DNA from: Halomonas sp.
GTDB taxonomy: Bacteria; Pseudomonadota; Gammaproteobacteria; Pseudomonadales; Halomonadaceae
Direction of reading: 5' to 3'
NCBI RefSeq assembly: GCF_029263665.1
Contig: NZ_JAJUFQ010000001.1
Span: 1-64,000, forward strand
Length of the DNA: 64,000 nt
The position numbers and the translations under genes are program-made. A model generated the notes under the pieces. The model did not search any database and was not told the origin of the DNA. It was given only the letters and a program-made list of their open reading frames with translations. The number at the start of each line of letters is the position of its first letter. Within the stretch, counting starts at the first letter, position 1. This document shows, in pieces, positions 31,311 through 40,955 of the stretch.

Positions 31311-32138
31311 ATGAGCTCAGAAGACAATCTACTGCCACTGATCGCCGAACCCGAAGAACTGGCCGCAGTGATCGACCATGAAGACATCCTGATCATCGAT
31401 GTCCCGCTCAAGGCCGACAGCTACACCTCAGGCCATGTACCCGGTGCCATCTTTCTTGATCATAACCGTCTGTTGAAGGGCTCTGGTGATGTGCCCAATG
31501 ATGTACCCGATGTCGAGGCTCTGTCGGCCTTGTTCTCGTCCCTGGGCCTGACTCGCGACACCCATGTGGTGGCCTACGACGATGAAGGTGGTGGCTGGGC
31601 TGGGCGCCTGCTGTGGACCCTGGAGCTGATCGGCCACAGCCGTTACTCCTACCTCAATGGTGGCATCCACGCCTGGTGTGCGGAAGCCTTGCCGGTGTCC
31701 ACCGAGGAGCACCTTCCTACCCCCAGGGAATACCAGGCCACCATCCGGCATCCCGAGGTGCTTATCGAGCGTGGTGAATTGATCGACAAGCTCGGCAGTG
31801 ATGACTTCGCCATCTGGGATGCCCGCTCTGGCGATGAATTTGCCGGCAAAAAAGGCAACAACAAGCATCTCGGTCATATTCCAGGCGCGGTGAACATGGA
31901 GTGGACAGATGCCATGGATCGTGAGCACTCACTACGCATACGAGACTACGCAGAGCTGTTCACCGAGCTGGGCGCCAAAGGGCTGACACCAGAAATGGAA
32001 GTGGTCACTCACTGCCAGAGTCACCATCGCAGTGGTTTTACCTGGCTGGTAGGCAAGGCACTCGGCTTCAGCAAGATTCGAGCCTACGCAGGCTCCTGGA
32101 AGGAATGGGGCAATCGCGACGACACCCCTATTGAAAAG

Positions 32139-32141
<3 letters not shown>
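31311..32141 (+). CDS. thiosulfate sulfurtransferase (tandem rhodanese, RhdA-like)
   Basis: 276 residues with two rhodanese domains (about 15-130 and 150-270). Only the C-terminal domain has the catalytic cysteine, in THCQSHHRSG (C235), matching the CQTHHRS loop of Azotobacter vinelandii RhdA rather than the CGSGVTA loop of mercaptopyruvate sulfurtransferases. The N-terminal domain has Asp (AYDDEGG) at the equivalent place. It moves sulfane sulfur to cyanide or protein acceptors. Cytoplasmic. Its TAA stop is also the first unit of a heptamer repeat array. Confidence 0.9.
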
Positions 32142-32208
<67 letters not shown>

Positions 32209-32296
32209 GTGATGCAAAACGCTTCTCAGAACCGTGTAAAGACTCCTTCGCTTATAGCTTATAGCCCATCATCACCCTTTTTGAGATCGAAACTTC

Positions 32297-33133
32297 GTGA
32301 TTCCCGCCAAACTGTTTGCCCTGATTCAGTACCCCCTGCCCCACCATCTGCTGTCGCGGCTGGTGGGGTGCCTTGCCGAATGCCGCATTGGCTGGCTGAA
32401 GAATGCTCTGATCAAGGCCTTCATTCGTCAGTTCAAGGTGGACATGAATGAAGCAGTGGAGAGTGACCCCACGGTCTATCCGACATTCAATGCTTTCTTC
32501 ACCCGAGCACTGAAGGCAGATGCCCGGCCCCTTGACGAAGGGCTGCTGAGCCCGGCGGATGGCACACTTTCACAATGGGGGGAAATCGATGCAGGTCGCC
32601 TGATCCAGGCCAAAGGCCACGGCTTCAGCATGGCCGAACTGCTGGGTGGAGATCCTCTGAAGGCCAGTGACTACCGCAACGGCAGCTTCGCCACCGTGTA
32701 TCTGTCGCCCAAGGATTATCATCGGGTACATATGCCCGTCGCCGGCACCCTTACCGAGATGGTCTATGTCCCCGGACGCCTGTTCTCGGTTAACGACGCA
32801 ACCACTCGACATGTCCCAGGTCTGTTTGCCCGCAACGAGCGCCTGGTCTGCCACTTTGAGACCGAACGGGGCCCCATGGTGATGGTGCTGGTAGGCGCCA
32901 TGATCGTCGCTGCCATCGAAACCGTCTGGAGTGGACAGGTGACCCCGCTATCCGGTCGTGTCGAACGAGTACGCTTCGACAAGCCCGTCCACTTGGCTCA
33001 AGGGGAAGAAATGGGACGCTTCAAGCTCGGCTCCACTGTCGTGATGGCCTTCGCCAACCAGGCAACCTTTGAGGCCAGCAGCGTCAATGGCCCCATTGCA
33101 GTACGCATGGGACAGCGCCTGGGAGATATGTGA
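32297..33133 (+). CDS. psd: phosphatidylserine decarboxylase proenzyme
   Basis: Makes phosphatidylethanolamine at the inner membrane. 278 residues; cleavage within the LGST motif (S246) generates the pyruvoyl group. Other catalytic residues are Asp in LLSPADG (D88) and His in KDYHRVHMP (H144 within the YHRVH motif). Length fits the type I bacterial enzyme. GTG start; the ribosome site is weak. Convergent with epmA, with only two bases between the two stop codons. Confidence 0.96.
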   Translation: MIPAKLFALIQYPLPHHLLSRLVGCLAECRIGWLKNALIKAFIRQFKVDMNEAVESDPTVYPTFNAFFTRALKADARPLDEGLLSPADGTLSQWGEIDAGRLIQAKGHGFSMAELLGGDPLKASDYRNGSFATVYLSPKDYHRVHMPVAGTLTEMVYVPGRLFSVNDATTRHVPGLFARNERLVCHFETERGPMVMVLVGAMIVAAIETVWSGQVTPLSGRVERVRFDKPVHLAQGEEMGRFKLGSTVVMAFANQATFEASSVNGPIAVRMGQRLGDM

Positions 33134-33135
33134 GT

Positions 33136-34110
33136 TCAACAACGTGGCGTCGGGAAGGCCAGCACCTGTTCAAGGCTGTCCTTTCCCAGCGCCAGCTGTA
33201 TCAAGCGATCCAGCCCCAATGCCACGCCACTGCCTTCGGGCATACCGGCCTGAAGAGCATCGAGCAAACGGTGATCCACATCGACTTGCGGCAATCCTGC
33301 TGTGCAGCGCGCGGCATTATCCTCATCGAAACGCCGATGCTGCTCTGATGCGTCGGTAAGCTCATCATAGCCATTGGCCAGTTCGATCCCCTTGAGATAG
33401 ATCTCGAAGCGCGAGGCCACCCAGCTACCATCGCGAGGGTCCTGGTGGCGCTTGGCCAACGCTGCCTGACTGGCCGGGTAGTCGACAACGATGTCGATGC
33501 CGCCACACCCAAGCGTCGGTTCTATCACCAGGCTCATCAACAGATCCAGGCATTCATCACGCTCGGCCGCTTTCATCTCCATACCGCTGCGTTCTTCTGC
33601 TGCATTACGCAGCATCGCCAGTGACGTCGTGAAGGGGTCCAGACGCAGTTGCTCAATGAACAGATCCCGGTAACGGCGTTGCCGAGTTGGACCAGGGTTG
33701 ATCGGCAACAGGGCGCGAATCAGGCCTTGCGTCTCGTCGATCAGCTCGTCCAGACTCCAGCCTGGCCGATACCATTCGAGCATGCTGAACTCGACGTTAT
33801 GTCGGCGCCCCACTTCACCGTCGCGAAAACTGCGAGCAATTTGAAAGATCGGCCCGGAGCCTGCTGCCAGCAACCGCTTCATGGCGAATTCCGGCGACGT
33901 CTGCAGCCATAGACGCTCCCGCCCTGCTGGCGTCATGGCATGACACGACAGCGATGCAAGATGCACATCCGTACTGCCGCCATGACCGAGAACCGGCGTT
34001 TCCACTTCCAGTACATCTCTCTCAGCGAAAAAGTGACGCACCTGGGCCACCAGTTTCGCCCGTGCGCGCAGCGTCTCGATCGAGGCAACAGGACGCCAGT
34101 CACTTGTCAT
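33136..34110 (-). CDS. epmA: elongation factor P--(R)-beta-lysine ligase
   Basis: Class II lysyl-tRNA synthetase paralogue without an anticodon domain. It attaches (R)-beta-lysine to Lys34 of EF-P. 324 residues from the ATG at 34110 (E. coli EpmA has 325), preceded by AAGGGTGA. Class II motifs are visible: FxIARSFRDGEVGRRHNVEFSMLEWY (motif 2 region, in two parts) and the C-terminal GSGVALGLDRL (motif 3). Its substrate protein gene efp lies just upstream on the same strand, and epmB, which makes beta-lysine, is divergent beyond efp. Confidence 0.96.
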   Translation of the reverse strand: MTSDWRPVASIETLRARAKLVAQVRHFFAERDVLEVETPVLGHGGSTDVHLASLSCHAMTPAGRERLWLQTSPEFAMKRLLAAGSGPIFQIARSFRDGEVGRRHNVEFSMLEWYRPGWSLDELIDETQGLIRALLPINPGPTRQRRYRDLFIEQLRLDPFTTSLAMLRNAAEERSGMEMKAAERDECLDLLMSLVIEPTLGCGGIDIVVDYPASQAALAKRHQDPRDGSWVASRFEIYLKGIELANGYDELTDASEQHRRFDEDNAARCTAGLPQVDVDHRLLDALQAGMPEGSGVALGLDRLIQLALGKDSLEQVLAFPTPRC

Positions 34111-34132
34111 ATGCAGATCACCCTTAAACGAC

Positions 34133-34158
34133 ACAGGCCACGCGAAAGCGTGGCCTGT
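34133..34158 (-). terminator. hairpin between efp and epmA
   Basis: ACAGGCCACGC / GCGTGGCCTGT, an 11-bp perfect stem with a GAAA (TTTC on the minus strand) loop. The following minus-strand sequence GTCGTTTAAG has few T residues, so termination may be partial, letting some efp transcript continue into epmA. Confidence 0.6.
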
Positions 34159-34201
34159 AATTACCGACATAGATACCACTGTGGGCCGAGCGGCCCGTTC
34201 C

Positions 34202-34768
34202 TCAGGCGCGAGAGACGTACTCGCCGGAGCGTGTATCGATGCGCAGCACTTCGCCCTGGTTGATGAACAGCGGCACGCGAACCACTGCACCAGAGGACAA
34301 CGTTGCCGGCTTGGATCCGCCCTGGGCGGTATCACCCTTGAGGCCAGGGTCCGTCTCGACCACTTCCAGCTCGATGAAGTTAGGCGGTGTCACAGAAATG
34401 GCGTTGTCATTCCACAGGATAACGTTGTACACCACCTGCTCTTTCAGCCACTTCTCGGCATCGCCCAGCGCCTTCTTGTCCACGGCATACTGTTCGAAAG
34501 AGCCATCAGTCTTCATGAAATGCCACATCTCACCGTCGGTGTAGAGGTATTCCATGTCCTGGTCGAGAACATCAGCCCCTTCCAGAGACTCACCGGACTT
34601 GAAGGTCCGCTCCCAGACACGCCCGGTCATCAGGTTACGCAGCTTGACACGGTTGAAGGCCTGCCCTTTTCCAGGTTTGACGTACTCGTTCTCGACGATG
34701 GAGCAAGGGTCGCCGTCCAACATGACTTTCAGACCGCCCTTGAATTCATTGGTAGAATAGTTCGCCAT
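34202..34768 (-). CDS. efp: translation elongation factor P
   Basis: 188-residue, three-domain factor that relieves ribosome stalling at polyproline. The modified lysine is in the loop VKPGKGQAF (K34), the residue used by EpmA, which agrees with epmA and epmB as neighbours. KOW-like N-domain, then two OB folds ([31 protein letters not shown] [16 protein letters not shown]). ATG start with AGGAAT before it. It shares a 105-bp intergenic region with divergent epmB. Confidence 0.98.
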   Translation of the reverse strand: MANYSTNEFKGGLKVMLDGDPCSIVENEYVKPGKGQAFNRVKLRNLMTGRVWERTFKSGESLEGADVLDQDMEYLYTDGEMWHFMKTDGSFEQYAVDKKALGDAEKWLKEQVVYNVILWNDNAISVTPPNFIELEVVETDPGLKGDTAQGGSKPATLSSGAVVRVPLFINQGEVLRIDTRSGEYVSRA

Positions 34769-34873
34769 GACTTCTCATTCCTCTTGGTGCCTGGCCCCGC
34801 ATTCAATGCAAGGCAGCACACGACTGACATTTCGCGAGGGCGCATCCCTCGCTCGCATTTATGGGTGGCACGC

Positions 34874-35914
34874 ATGATAACCCGAAGCCCCGCGCTTTTA
34901 CATTGCCCGCAGCCCCCGGATGATGGGGACTTGCCCGAGACCGGGGCATGGCAGCGCCAACTTGCCGGTGCCATTCGTGATCCCAAAGCCCTGTGCCAGC
35001 GTCTCGGGCTTGACCCATCACTACTGCCTGGCGCCGAAAGCGGCCACGCCCTGTTCGAGGTGCGTGTGCCGGAAGCCTTTGCCAGACGCATGCGCCTCGG
35101 CGACCCTGCCGACCCCTTGCTGCGCCAGGTATTGCCGCTGGAAGCAGAAAGCGACATCCTACCCGGATATGTTACTGACCCCTTGGACGAGGCCGAACAC
35201 ACCGCCCGCCGGGGGCTGATACACAAATACGCCAGCCGAGTGCTGTTGATCGCCAGCCCGACCTGCGCAGTCAACTGTCGCTACTGCTTTCGCCGTCATT
35301 TTCCTTACCACGACAACGCACCATCCCGGGCACAATGGGACGAGACACTGGATTATCTACGTGCCGACCCGCAACTGCGTGAAGCCATTCTCTCCGGGGG
35401 CGATCCACTGGCCGCCAGCGATCGTCAACTGGCCTGGCTGGTCGAGCGACTTGACGCCATTCCCCACCTCAAGCGGCTGCGCCTGCATAGCCGCCTGCCC
35501 GTCGTGATTCCTGATCGTGTCGATGGCGCCCTGCTCGACTGGCTGGCCAGTACGCGCCTGCAGAAGGTCATGGTATTGCATATCAACCATGCCAACGAGA
35601 TCGACGATGCCGTGATCGCAGCCTGCAACCGCCTGCGCCAGATTGGTGTCACCCTGCTCAACCAAAGCGTCATCCTGCGCGGAGTCAATGATGATGTAGA
35701 TTCCCTGGAACAGTTGTCCGAACGCCTGTTCGAAGCGGGCATCCTGCCCTACTACCTGCACGCCTTCGATCCGGTGGTCGGTGCTGCCCACTTCGATGTG
35801 GACGACACAAAAGCCCAGCGGCTCGTTGCAGAACTGCGCACTCGACTCCCCGGCTTCCTGATGCCAACCCTGGTTCGCGAAGTGCCTGGCGAGGCAAGCA
35901 AGACGCCACTATGA
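34874..35914 (+). CDS. epmB: EF-P beta-lysylation protein EpmB (lysine 2,3-aminomutase-like)
   Basis: Radical SAM enzyme that converts L-alpha-lysine to (R)-beta-lysine for EF-P. 346 residues from the ATG at 34874. The radical SAM motif is CAVNCRYCFR near residue 130, and the PLP-binding region and REAILSGGDPLAA follow, as in the KamA family. The reading frame is open upstream to 34181, but that part is antisense to efp and is not used. Its stop is followed without a gap by a 27-copy heptamer array and then a strong terminator. Confidence 0.95.
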   Translation: MITRSPALLHCPQPPDDGDLPETGAWQRQLAGAIRDPKALCQRLGLDPSLLPGAESGHALFEVRVPEAFARRMRLGDPADPLLRQVLPLEAESDILPGYVTDPLDEAEHTARRGLIHKYASRVLLIASPTCAVNCRYCFRRHFPYHDNAPSRAQWDETLDYLRADPQLREAILSGGDPLAASDRQLAWLVERLDAIPHLKRLRLHSRLPVVIPDRVDGALLDWLASTRLQKVMVLHINHANEIDDAVIAACNRLRQIGVTLLNQSVILRGVNDDVDSLEQLSERLFEAGILPYYLHAFDPVVGAAHFDVDDTKAQRLVAELRTRLPGFLMPTLVREVPGEASKTPL

Positions 35915-36103
35915 CAAGCGGTAAGCGGTAAGCGGTAAGCGGTAAGCGGTAAGCGGTAAGCGGTAAGCGGTAAGCGGTAAGCGGTAAGCGGTAAGCGGTA
36001 AGCGGTAAGCGGTAAGCGGTAAGCGGTAAGCGGTAAGCGGTAAGCGGTAAGCGGTAAACGGTAAACGGTAAACGGTAAACGGTAAACGGTAAACGGTAAA
36101 CCA
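35915..36103. repeat. 7-bp tandem repeat, 27 copies in two blocks (TAAGCGG then TAAACGG)
   Basis: The array begins right after the epmB TGA: one CAAGCGG, nineteen TAAGCGG, six TAAACGG and a final TAAACCA, with no other changes. The sharp switch from one variant to the other suggests that copies spread by slippage or unequal exchange. Open frames through it are a by-product of the period. Confidence 0.97.
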
Positions 36104-36152
36104 GCAGTATCCTGTCATGGCCTGCCCCCATGCAATACATGGCACCTCACGA

Positions 36153-36188
36153 GAAAGCCCCTGCAGTTCGGTCACTGCAGGGGCTTTC
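36153..36188. terminator. bidirectional terminator between epmB and leuA
   Basis: A 15-bp perfect stem, GAAAGCCCCTGCAGT / ACTGCAGGGGCTTTC, with a 6-base loop. The genes converge here, and the A-rich start and T-rich end of the stem let it work on both strands. Confidence 0.85.
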
Positions 36189-36200
36189 ACTTGGTGCCTG

Positions 36201-36262
36201 AGCTCATGGCTTAAAGCTTATGGCTTACCGCTCGTGGCTCGTGGCTCGTGGCTTATAGCTTG
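36201..36262. repeat. degenerate GGCTTA / GGCTCGT repeats next to the leuA stop
   Basis: Words such as GGCTTAAAGCTTAT, GGCTTACC and three GCTCGTG units lie between the terminator and the leuA stop. Some words are the reverse complement of the TAAGC heptamers on the other side of the terminator. Confidence 0.55.
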
Positions 36263-36264
36263 TT

Positions 36265-37971
36265 TCAGGCGACGGTTTCTGCCGTCACGTTGGCGGCCAC
36301 TTCAGCAGTGGAAAGCTGGCGATTGATGGCACTCAGCACCCCCTTGATGGAAGCACTGGTGATGCTTTCGTCGCTGCCCACGCCGAATACGGCTTCACCA
36401 TTGATGCGCACCTCCACATAGGCGATGGCTTCAGCATCAGAGCCTTGACCACGGGAGTGCTCGTGATAATCGATGATCTCGACATTATGACCTTCACCCG
36501 CCAGTGCCTTGATGAATGCCGCCAGCGGGCCGTTGCCCTGCCCGGTGATGGTCTGGCGCTCACCATTCTTGCTGATGCAGGCCTCCATGGTGACGACGGG
36601 GCTATCCGGCTCAGAGAACAGGCGATGACTGACCAGCTCGAGCGGCGTCTTCTGCTCCAGATATTCATCAACAAAGGCCTGGTAGATCATCTTGGACGTA
36701 ATTTCCTTACCGATCCGGTCAGCCACTTCCTGCACCACCGTGCTGAATTCCATGGACAGACGACGCGGCAGCTCGATGCCATGTTCCTGCTCGAGCAGGT
36801 ATGAGACGCCGCCCTTGCCGGACTGGCTGTTGACCCGGATCACTGCCTCATAGCTGCGTCCCACATCGAGCGGGTCGATCGGCAGGTAAGGCACTTCCCA
36901 GACACCCTCTGGATTATCCTTGCGTATCGCCATGCCTTTCTTGATCGCATCCTGGTGAGAGCCAGAGAAGGCAGTGAACACCAGGTCCCCGACATAAGGA
37001 TGGCGCGGGTGAACCGGCAACTGGTTGCAATACTCGACCTCTCGCATGATCGGGGTGATGTTGGAGAAGTCCAGCCCCGGGTGTACGCCCTGGGTATAGA
37101 GGTTCATGGCCAGCGTGACAATATCGACATTACCGGTGCGCTCGCCATTGCCGAACAAGGTGCCCTCGACCCGGTCGGCACCGGCCATCACGGTCAGCTC
37201 AGCGGCAGCAACGCCTGTACCACGGTCATTATGCGGATGCACGCTGACGATGAGGTGATCGCGATGCGCCACGTTGCGACAGAACCATTCCACCTGATCG
37301 GCATAATTGTTGGGCGTAGCACATTCCACCGTCGCCGGCAGGTTGACGATCATCTTCTTGTCCGCCGTGGCACCGTAGGTCTCGCTCACGGCATTAACAA
37401 TCTCTACCGCAAAATCCATCTCGGTGTTGGTAAACAGCTCAGGAGAGTACTGGAAGGTCCAGTTCGTTTCCGGAGCCGCATCCATCAACTCGCGAATCTG
37501 GCGCGTGGCCGTGACAGCGATATCGATGCATTCGCTGCGATTGACATTGAAGACCACCCGGCGGAACACCGGAGCCGTGGCATTGTACACGTGCACGATC
37601 GCATTCTTGGCGCCCTTGAGCGACTCGAAGGTGCGTTCGATGAGGTGCGGACGCGCCTGTGTCAGGACCTGGATGGTGACATCATCAGGAACCTTGCCAT
37701 TTTCGATCAGGCCGCGCACGAAATCGAAATCGGTCTGGGAAGCAGACGGAAAGCCAACTTCAATCTCCTTGAAGCCGATCTTGACCAGCATGTCGAAGAA
37801 ACGCTGCTTGCGTTCTTGATCCATCGGGTCGACCAGCGCCTGGTTGCCATCACGCAGGTCGACACTGCACCACACCGGAGGTGTCTCGATACGGCGATTT
37901 GGCCACTGGCGATCAGGGATATCGACAGCGACGAAGGGGCGATATTTCTTCGAGGGATCGTTGAGCATCAT
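36265..37971 (-). CDS. leuA: 2-isopropylmalate synthase
   Basis: First step of leucine synthesis: 2-oxoisovalerate plus acetyl-CoA. At 568 residues this is the longer LeuA type found in Actinobacteria and pseudomonads rather than the E. coli form. DRE-TIM barrel: [13 protein letters not shown] (39-50), [14 protein letters not shown] with the metal His pair, [10 protein letters not shown]; the C-terminal regulatory domain (about 430-560) binds leucine. GGAG precedes the ATG. The 5' region carries a strong terminator and leader frames that suggest attenuation. Confidence 0.95.
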   Translation of the reverse strand: MMLNDPSKKYRPFVAVDIPDRQWPNRRIETPPVWCSVDLRDGNQALVDPMDQERKQRFFDMLVKIGFKEIEVGFPSASQTDFDFVRGLIENGKVPDDVTIQVLTQARPHLIERTFESLKGAKNAIVHVYNATAPVFRRVVFNVNRSECIDIAVTATRQIRELMDAAPETNWTFQYSPELFTNTEMDFAVEIVNAVSETYGATADKKMIVNLPATVECATPNNYADQVEWFCRNVAHRDHLIVSVHPHNDRGTGVAAAELTVMAGADRVEGTLFGNGERTGNVDIVTLAMNLYTQGVHPGLDFSNITPIMREVEYCNQLPVHPRHPYVGDLVFTAFSGSHQDAIKKGMAIRKDNPEGVWEVPYLPIDPLDVGRSYEAVIRVNSQSGKGGVSYLLEQEHGIELPRRLSMEFSTVVQEVADRIGKEITSKMIYQAFVDEYLEQKTPLELVSHRLFSEPDSPVVTMEACISKNGERQTITGQGNGPLAAFIKALAGEGHNVEIIDYHEHSRGQGSDAEAIAYVEVRINGEAVFGVGSDESITSASIKGVLSAINRQLSTAEVAANVTAETVA

Positions 37972-38001
37972 GGCAGCATTCTCCAGGTCGTGTGCAGCGA
38001 A

Positions 38002-38235
38002 TCAGATGAAAAACCTTGAAACACAAGGTCTAGAAACGGAAACGCCCCACCTGCAAATAGCAGGTGGGGCGCTGTGAAATTCAGTAGCAGCAGTTGTTAC
38101 GTCAACAGGCATTGCTGCGTTTGGCGCTACTGCGCTCGCGACGATATGGCGAGCAGCGACACAATGTCGGCAGCTGGCACCGATAACTTGAACACAACGA
38201 ACGTTCATGGCGTGGCGAGCAGTAGTGGAAGACAT
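38002..38235 (-). CDS. possible 77-codon leader frame upstream of leuA
   Basis: ATG with GAGG eight bases upstream opens a frame (MSSTTARHAMNVRCVQVIGA...) that runs through the terminator hairpin and stops about 30 bases before leuA. It is rich in Val, Ala, Cys and Arg but not Leu. Its good ribosome site suggests translation of the leader RNA, which could act on hairpin formation. The protein resembles no family known to me. Confidence 0.35.
   Translation of the reverse strand: MSSTTARHAMNVRCVQVIGASCRHCVAARHIVASAVAPNAAMPVDVTTAATEFHSAPPAICRWGVSVSRPCVSRFFI
38043..38071 (-). terminator. terminator/attenuator in the leuA leader
   Basis: A 12-bp perfect stem, CGCCCCACCTGC / GCAGGTGGGGCG, with a 5-base loop, followed on the minus strand by TTTCCGTTTC. 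It lies about 70 bp upstream of the leuA ATG on the transcribed strand, so unless it is controlled it would block leuA expression. The 38072-38300 leader upstream of it has further partial stems and the leader frames. Attenuation is inferred. Confidence 0.7.
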
Positions 38236-38243
38236 CTAAACAA
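38205..38243 (-). CDS. possible 12-residue Leu-rich leader peptide of leuA
   Basis: A short frame from a TTG at 38243 reads FRCLPLLLATP, with consecutive codons CTT CCA CTA CTG CTC, then TGA. A run of leucine codons including the usually rare CTA ahead of a terminator is what a leucine attenuator would need. Against it: the start is TTG and the nearest GAGG touches it, and the ATG frame above uses that same GAGG better. Confidence 0.3.
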   Translation of the reverse strand: MFRCLPLLLATP

Positions 38244-38421
38244 CCTCGATTAAACCTGACAAACGGCGACGCAAAAGGCATCGCCCAGCACACATTTCAG
38301 TGGTGGGCTAGTAGTCGTAGGTCTAGATCGAAGTTGCAATATGTCATGTCCATACCCCATAGAAAATCAGGACTGATGGTTCTTGTCAACTATGCTGATG
38401 GTTTGATGTCGCATCTTCGCA

Positions 38422-38456
38422 CTGCCATCACCTTGTCACAGGTGTCCAGTTAGACT
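38422..38456 (+). promoter_or_regulatory. candidate Pho box and -10 upstream of the glycerophosphodiesterase gene
   Basis: CTGCCAT-CACC-TTGTCAC (38422-38439) has two 7-base half sites spaced as in a PhoB box (consensus CTGTCAT, four bases, CTGTCAC), one mismatch each. TAGACT (38451-38456) follows 11 bases later, the distance expected for a PhoB-activated -10. The RNA would start about 40 bases before the ATG. The gene product releases glycerol phosphate, which fits phosphate-starvation control. Confidence 0.5.
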
Positions 38457-38505
38457 GATGCGCGCCATTTTGCACCCACTTTCTGTGCTGTTAAGGAATG
38501 ACAAG

Positions 38506-39807
38506 ATGAAGCTGTCCAAGACTGCCGCTGCCTTGCTCCCCGCGCTGATCGTGAGCCTTGCGGGTCCGGCCCACGCCTCTGCCGAGAATGACGTTGTCGA
38601 TGACATCGATCAGTTGCCGATTACGCTGGGGCCACGCCCTTTCTATCTCGTCGATGACATGGATGAGGACAGTGCTCAATCCACTGAACTCAAGGCCGCG
38701 TTGCAACAATGCGCTTCCAACATGGGCAGCTATGAGCGCAGTGACTTCTCCATCGGTCACCGCGGCGCGCCCTTGATGTTCCCGGAACACACCCGGGAAT
38801 CCTACATGGCCGCGGCACGCATGGGGGCCGGAGTCCTGGAGTGTGACGTCGCTTTTACCAAGGACAAAGAACTGGTCTGCCGTCATTCCCAGAGCGACCT
38901 GCACTCCACCACCAACATCCTGGAAACACCGCTGGCCGAGAAGTGCAGTGTGCCACCGAAATTCGATGACGCCGGCAATCTCAGCAATGCCGCCGATATC
39001 ATGTGTTCCACCAGCGATATCACCCTGGCCGAGTTCAAGACACTCGAAGGACGCATGGATGGCGTCAACACCGAGGCCAAGACCCTGGAAGACTACCTGG
39101 CCGGAAATCCAACCTGGCGCACGGAACTTTACGCGGCCAACTCCGGGACCTTGATGACGCATGCCGAAAGCATAGAGCTGTTCAAGAGCCTCGGCGTGAA
39201 GATGACCCCTGAGCTCAAGACACCGACTGTCGACATGCCTTTCGATGGCATGACCCAACAGGACTACGCACAAAAGGTGATTGACGAGTATGTCGCCGCC
39301 GACGTCGACCCATCGGATGTCTTCCCCCAGTCTTTCCTGCTCGATGATGTTCGCTACTGGATCGACAACACCGACTTCGGTGACCAGGCGGTATTCCTGG
39401 ATGATCGCGACACACAACCTGACTTCAACATCACCAATCCGGACACCTGGTCGCCCTCGATGGAAGAACTGGCTGATATGGGGGTCAAGATCCTGGCACC
39501 TCCGCTGTGGATGCTGCTGACAGCCAACGACGATCCTGACAAGCCCATTGTGCCATCCACCTATGCTGAACAAGCCAAGGCTGCAGGCCTCGACATCATT
39601 GCCTGGTCCTTCGAGCGCTCCGCGCCCCTGACTGAGGACGGTGACTGGTATTACCAGACCATCGATTCGGTCGTCGACAATGAAGGCGATAAAATGGTGG
39701 CGCTGGATGTCATGGCACGAGACATCGGCATCCGCGCCATGTTCTCCGACTGGCCAGCCAGTGTGACCTTCTACGCCAACTGCATGGCAGATGAACTCGA
39801 GCTGTAG
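38506..39807 (+). CDS. secreted glycerophosphodiester phosphodiesterase
   Basis: 433 residues from the ATG at 38506 (AAGGA eight bases upstream), with a Sec signal peptide ending near AHASA. GDPD TIM barrel: [19 protein letters not shown] with the catalytic His-Arg and the metal Glu of PEHT, then [12 protein letters not shown] and [15 protein letters not shown] long insertion (about residues 120-200) includes several cysteines that could form disulfides. It would hydrolyse glycerophosphodiesters in the periplasm or outside the cell. Closer to large GlpQ-like proteins than to UgpQ. A candidate Pho box lies upstream. Confidence 0.88.
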   Translation: MKLSKTAAALLPALIVSLAGPAHASAENDVVDDIDQLPITLGPRPFYLVDDMDEDSAQSTELKAALQQCASNMGSYERSDFSIGHRGAPLMFPEHTRESYMAAARMGAGVLECDVAFTKDKELVCRHSQSDLHSTTNILETPLAEKCSVPPKFDDAGNLSNAADIMCSTSDITLAEFKTLEGRMDGVNTEAKTLEDYLAGNPTWRTELYAANSGTLMTHAESIELFKSLGVKMTPELKTPTVDMPFDGMTQQDYAQKVIDEYVAADVDPSDVFPQSFLLDDVRYWIDNTDFGDQAVFLDDRDTQPDFNITNPDTWSPSMEELADMGVKILAPPLWMLLTANDDPDKPIVPSTYAEQAKAAGLDIIAWSFERSAPLTEDGDWYYQTIDSVVDNEGDKMVALDVMARDIGIRAMFSDWPASVTFYANCMADELEL

Positions 39808-39869
39808 ACCGCTCCATCATCATCTTCATCGCCATACTCGCCGGCGACAGTTCGTCGCTCGCAAAAAAA

Positions 39870-39891
39870 GCCGGGAGGAATCCCTCCCGGC
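39870..39891 (-). terminator. rho-independent terminator of the parE-parC-serB-channel series
   Basis: GCCGGGAGG / CCTCCCGGC stem with a 4-base loop, followed by seven T on the minus strand. It is about 230 bp past the channel gene stop. The rest of 39808-40123 shows no gene or repeat that I recognise. Confidence 0.88.
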
Positions 39892-40123
39892 CACGCGCCT
39901 TCCTTGGTGCCTAGCGCCCTTAACGCCTTGCATGTACATGCTAGCGCCAAGCAACAGCATCGTACCTATCCCATCGGCGGTAGTACGGTAGCTCTCAATC
40001 GAGTAGGCGGAAGATCACTCATGTCGCTCGGACGACAGGCTACCGAGGCAGCCTGCATCAATGCGTTTCTATCTCGTCAGCAGTCACCTGTGCCTGCTGA
40101 CGAGGTATATCAGCGACATTTCA

Positions 40124-40951
40124 TCAACTACGCTCCTTCAACAACGACTCCATCCGATTGAGTTGGTCGCGCAGCTCACGCACATCGCTTCGCAGTCCAT
40201 GAAGTTCCGCGGCTTCCCCTTCGCCATTCTCCAGCTCAATGGCAACGCTCTCCTTCTGCATGACATCCAGCACAATCCCGATCATCATGTTCAAAAAGAC
40301 AAAAGCGTTGAGGAAGATAAAGGTCAGGAAGTAGATCCATGCGTATGGGTAATGCTCCATGGCCGGATAGAGCACTGCCGTGGCCCAGCTCTCGAAGGTT
40401 GCGACCTGAAACAGCGTCAGCATGGCCAAAGAGATATTGCCCCACAGCTTGGGGTCCACGTCCACGAACAGAAAGCTGCCGACCGCACCGTAGATGTAGA
40501 AGATGATGAACATCAACAGAAGCACGTAGCCCATGCGGGGAATCGACTTGAACAACGCCACCATCAGGATGCGTAGCTCAGGAATCATCGATACCAGACG
40601 CAAGACCCGGAAGATACGCAGCAAGCGCGCCAGCAGTACCATTTCCGAGTCGTTCAAGGGTACCAGGCTGGCGACGACGATCAGGAAATCGAAGACATTC
40701 CAGCCCTTCTTGAAGAAGTCGATCAGGCGTTTCTCTGCGGCCATGCGAATCAGCAACTCGACCAGGAAAAACGCGGTGACTCCCATATCCAGCACCACTA
40801 GAGCCTGTTGGAAACGGGAGGTTTCTTCGTAGGTCTTGGCACCGATCAGCAGTGCCGACAGGATAATGATAGCGATGACTGCCAGCTCGAAGAACTTGTT
40901 GGCACGCAGTTGCTCGAAACGCCCACGCCAGTTGCTCGCAGATGCAGCCAT
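40124..40951 (-). CDS. bacterial voltage-gated sodium channel (NaChBac/BacNav type)
   Basis: 275 residues with six membrane segments. S4 has four arginines every third residue (R109, R112, R115, R118 in LLARLLRIFRVLRLV). The pore loop LFQVATFESWATAV (filter TFESWA, 185-190) parallels the TLESWAS filter of NaChBac, with Glu187 as selectivity residue. The C-terminal tail has an acidic neck and a coiled coil (LRSDVRELRDQLNRMESLL), as in BacNav tetramers. The start has GGAGG eight bases upstream and lies four bases after serB, so it is probably expressed with it. Sodium selectivity is inferred. Confidence 0.92.
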   Translation of the reverse strand: MAASASNWRGRFEQLRANKFFELAVIAIIILSALLIGAKTYEETSRFQQALVVLDMGVTAFFLVELLIRMAAEKRLIDFFKKGWNVFDFLIVVASLVPLNDSEMVLLARLLRIFRVLRLVSMIPELRILMVALFKSIPRMGYVLLLMFIIFYIYGAVGSFLFVDVDPKLWGNISLAMLTLFQVATFESWATAVLYPAMEHYPYAWIYFLTFIFLNAFVFLNMMIGIVLDVMQKESVAIELENGEGEAAELHGLRSDVRELRDQLNRMESLLKERS

Positions 40952-40955
40952 GCTG

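Noticed and set aside
34181..34873. N-terminal extension of the epmB frame by 231 codons
   Set aside because: It is antisense to efp; EpmB homologues start at the ATG at 34874.
35685..36190. Minus-strand frames with TAYRLPL repeats
   Set aside because: Translation of the heptamer array; no independent evidence for a gene.
38102..38293. 63-codon minus-strand frame starting MCWAMPFASP in the leuA leader
   Set aside because: No ribosome site in front of its ATG; the frame starting at 38235 is better placed.
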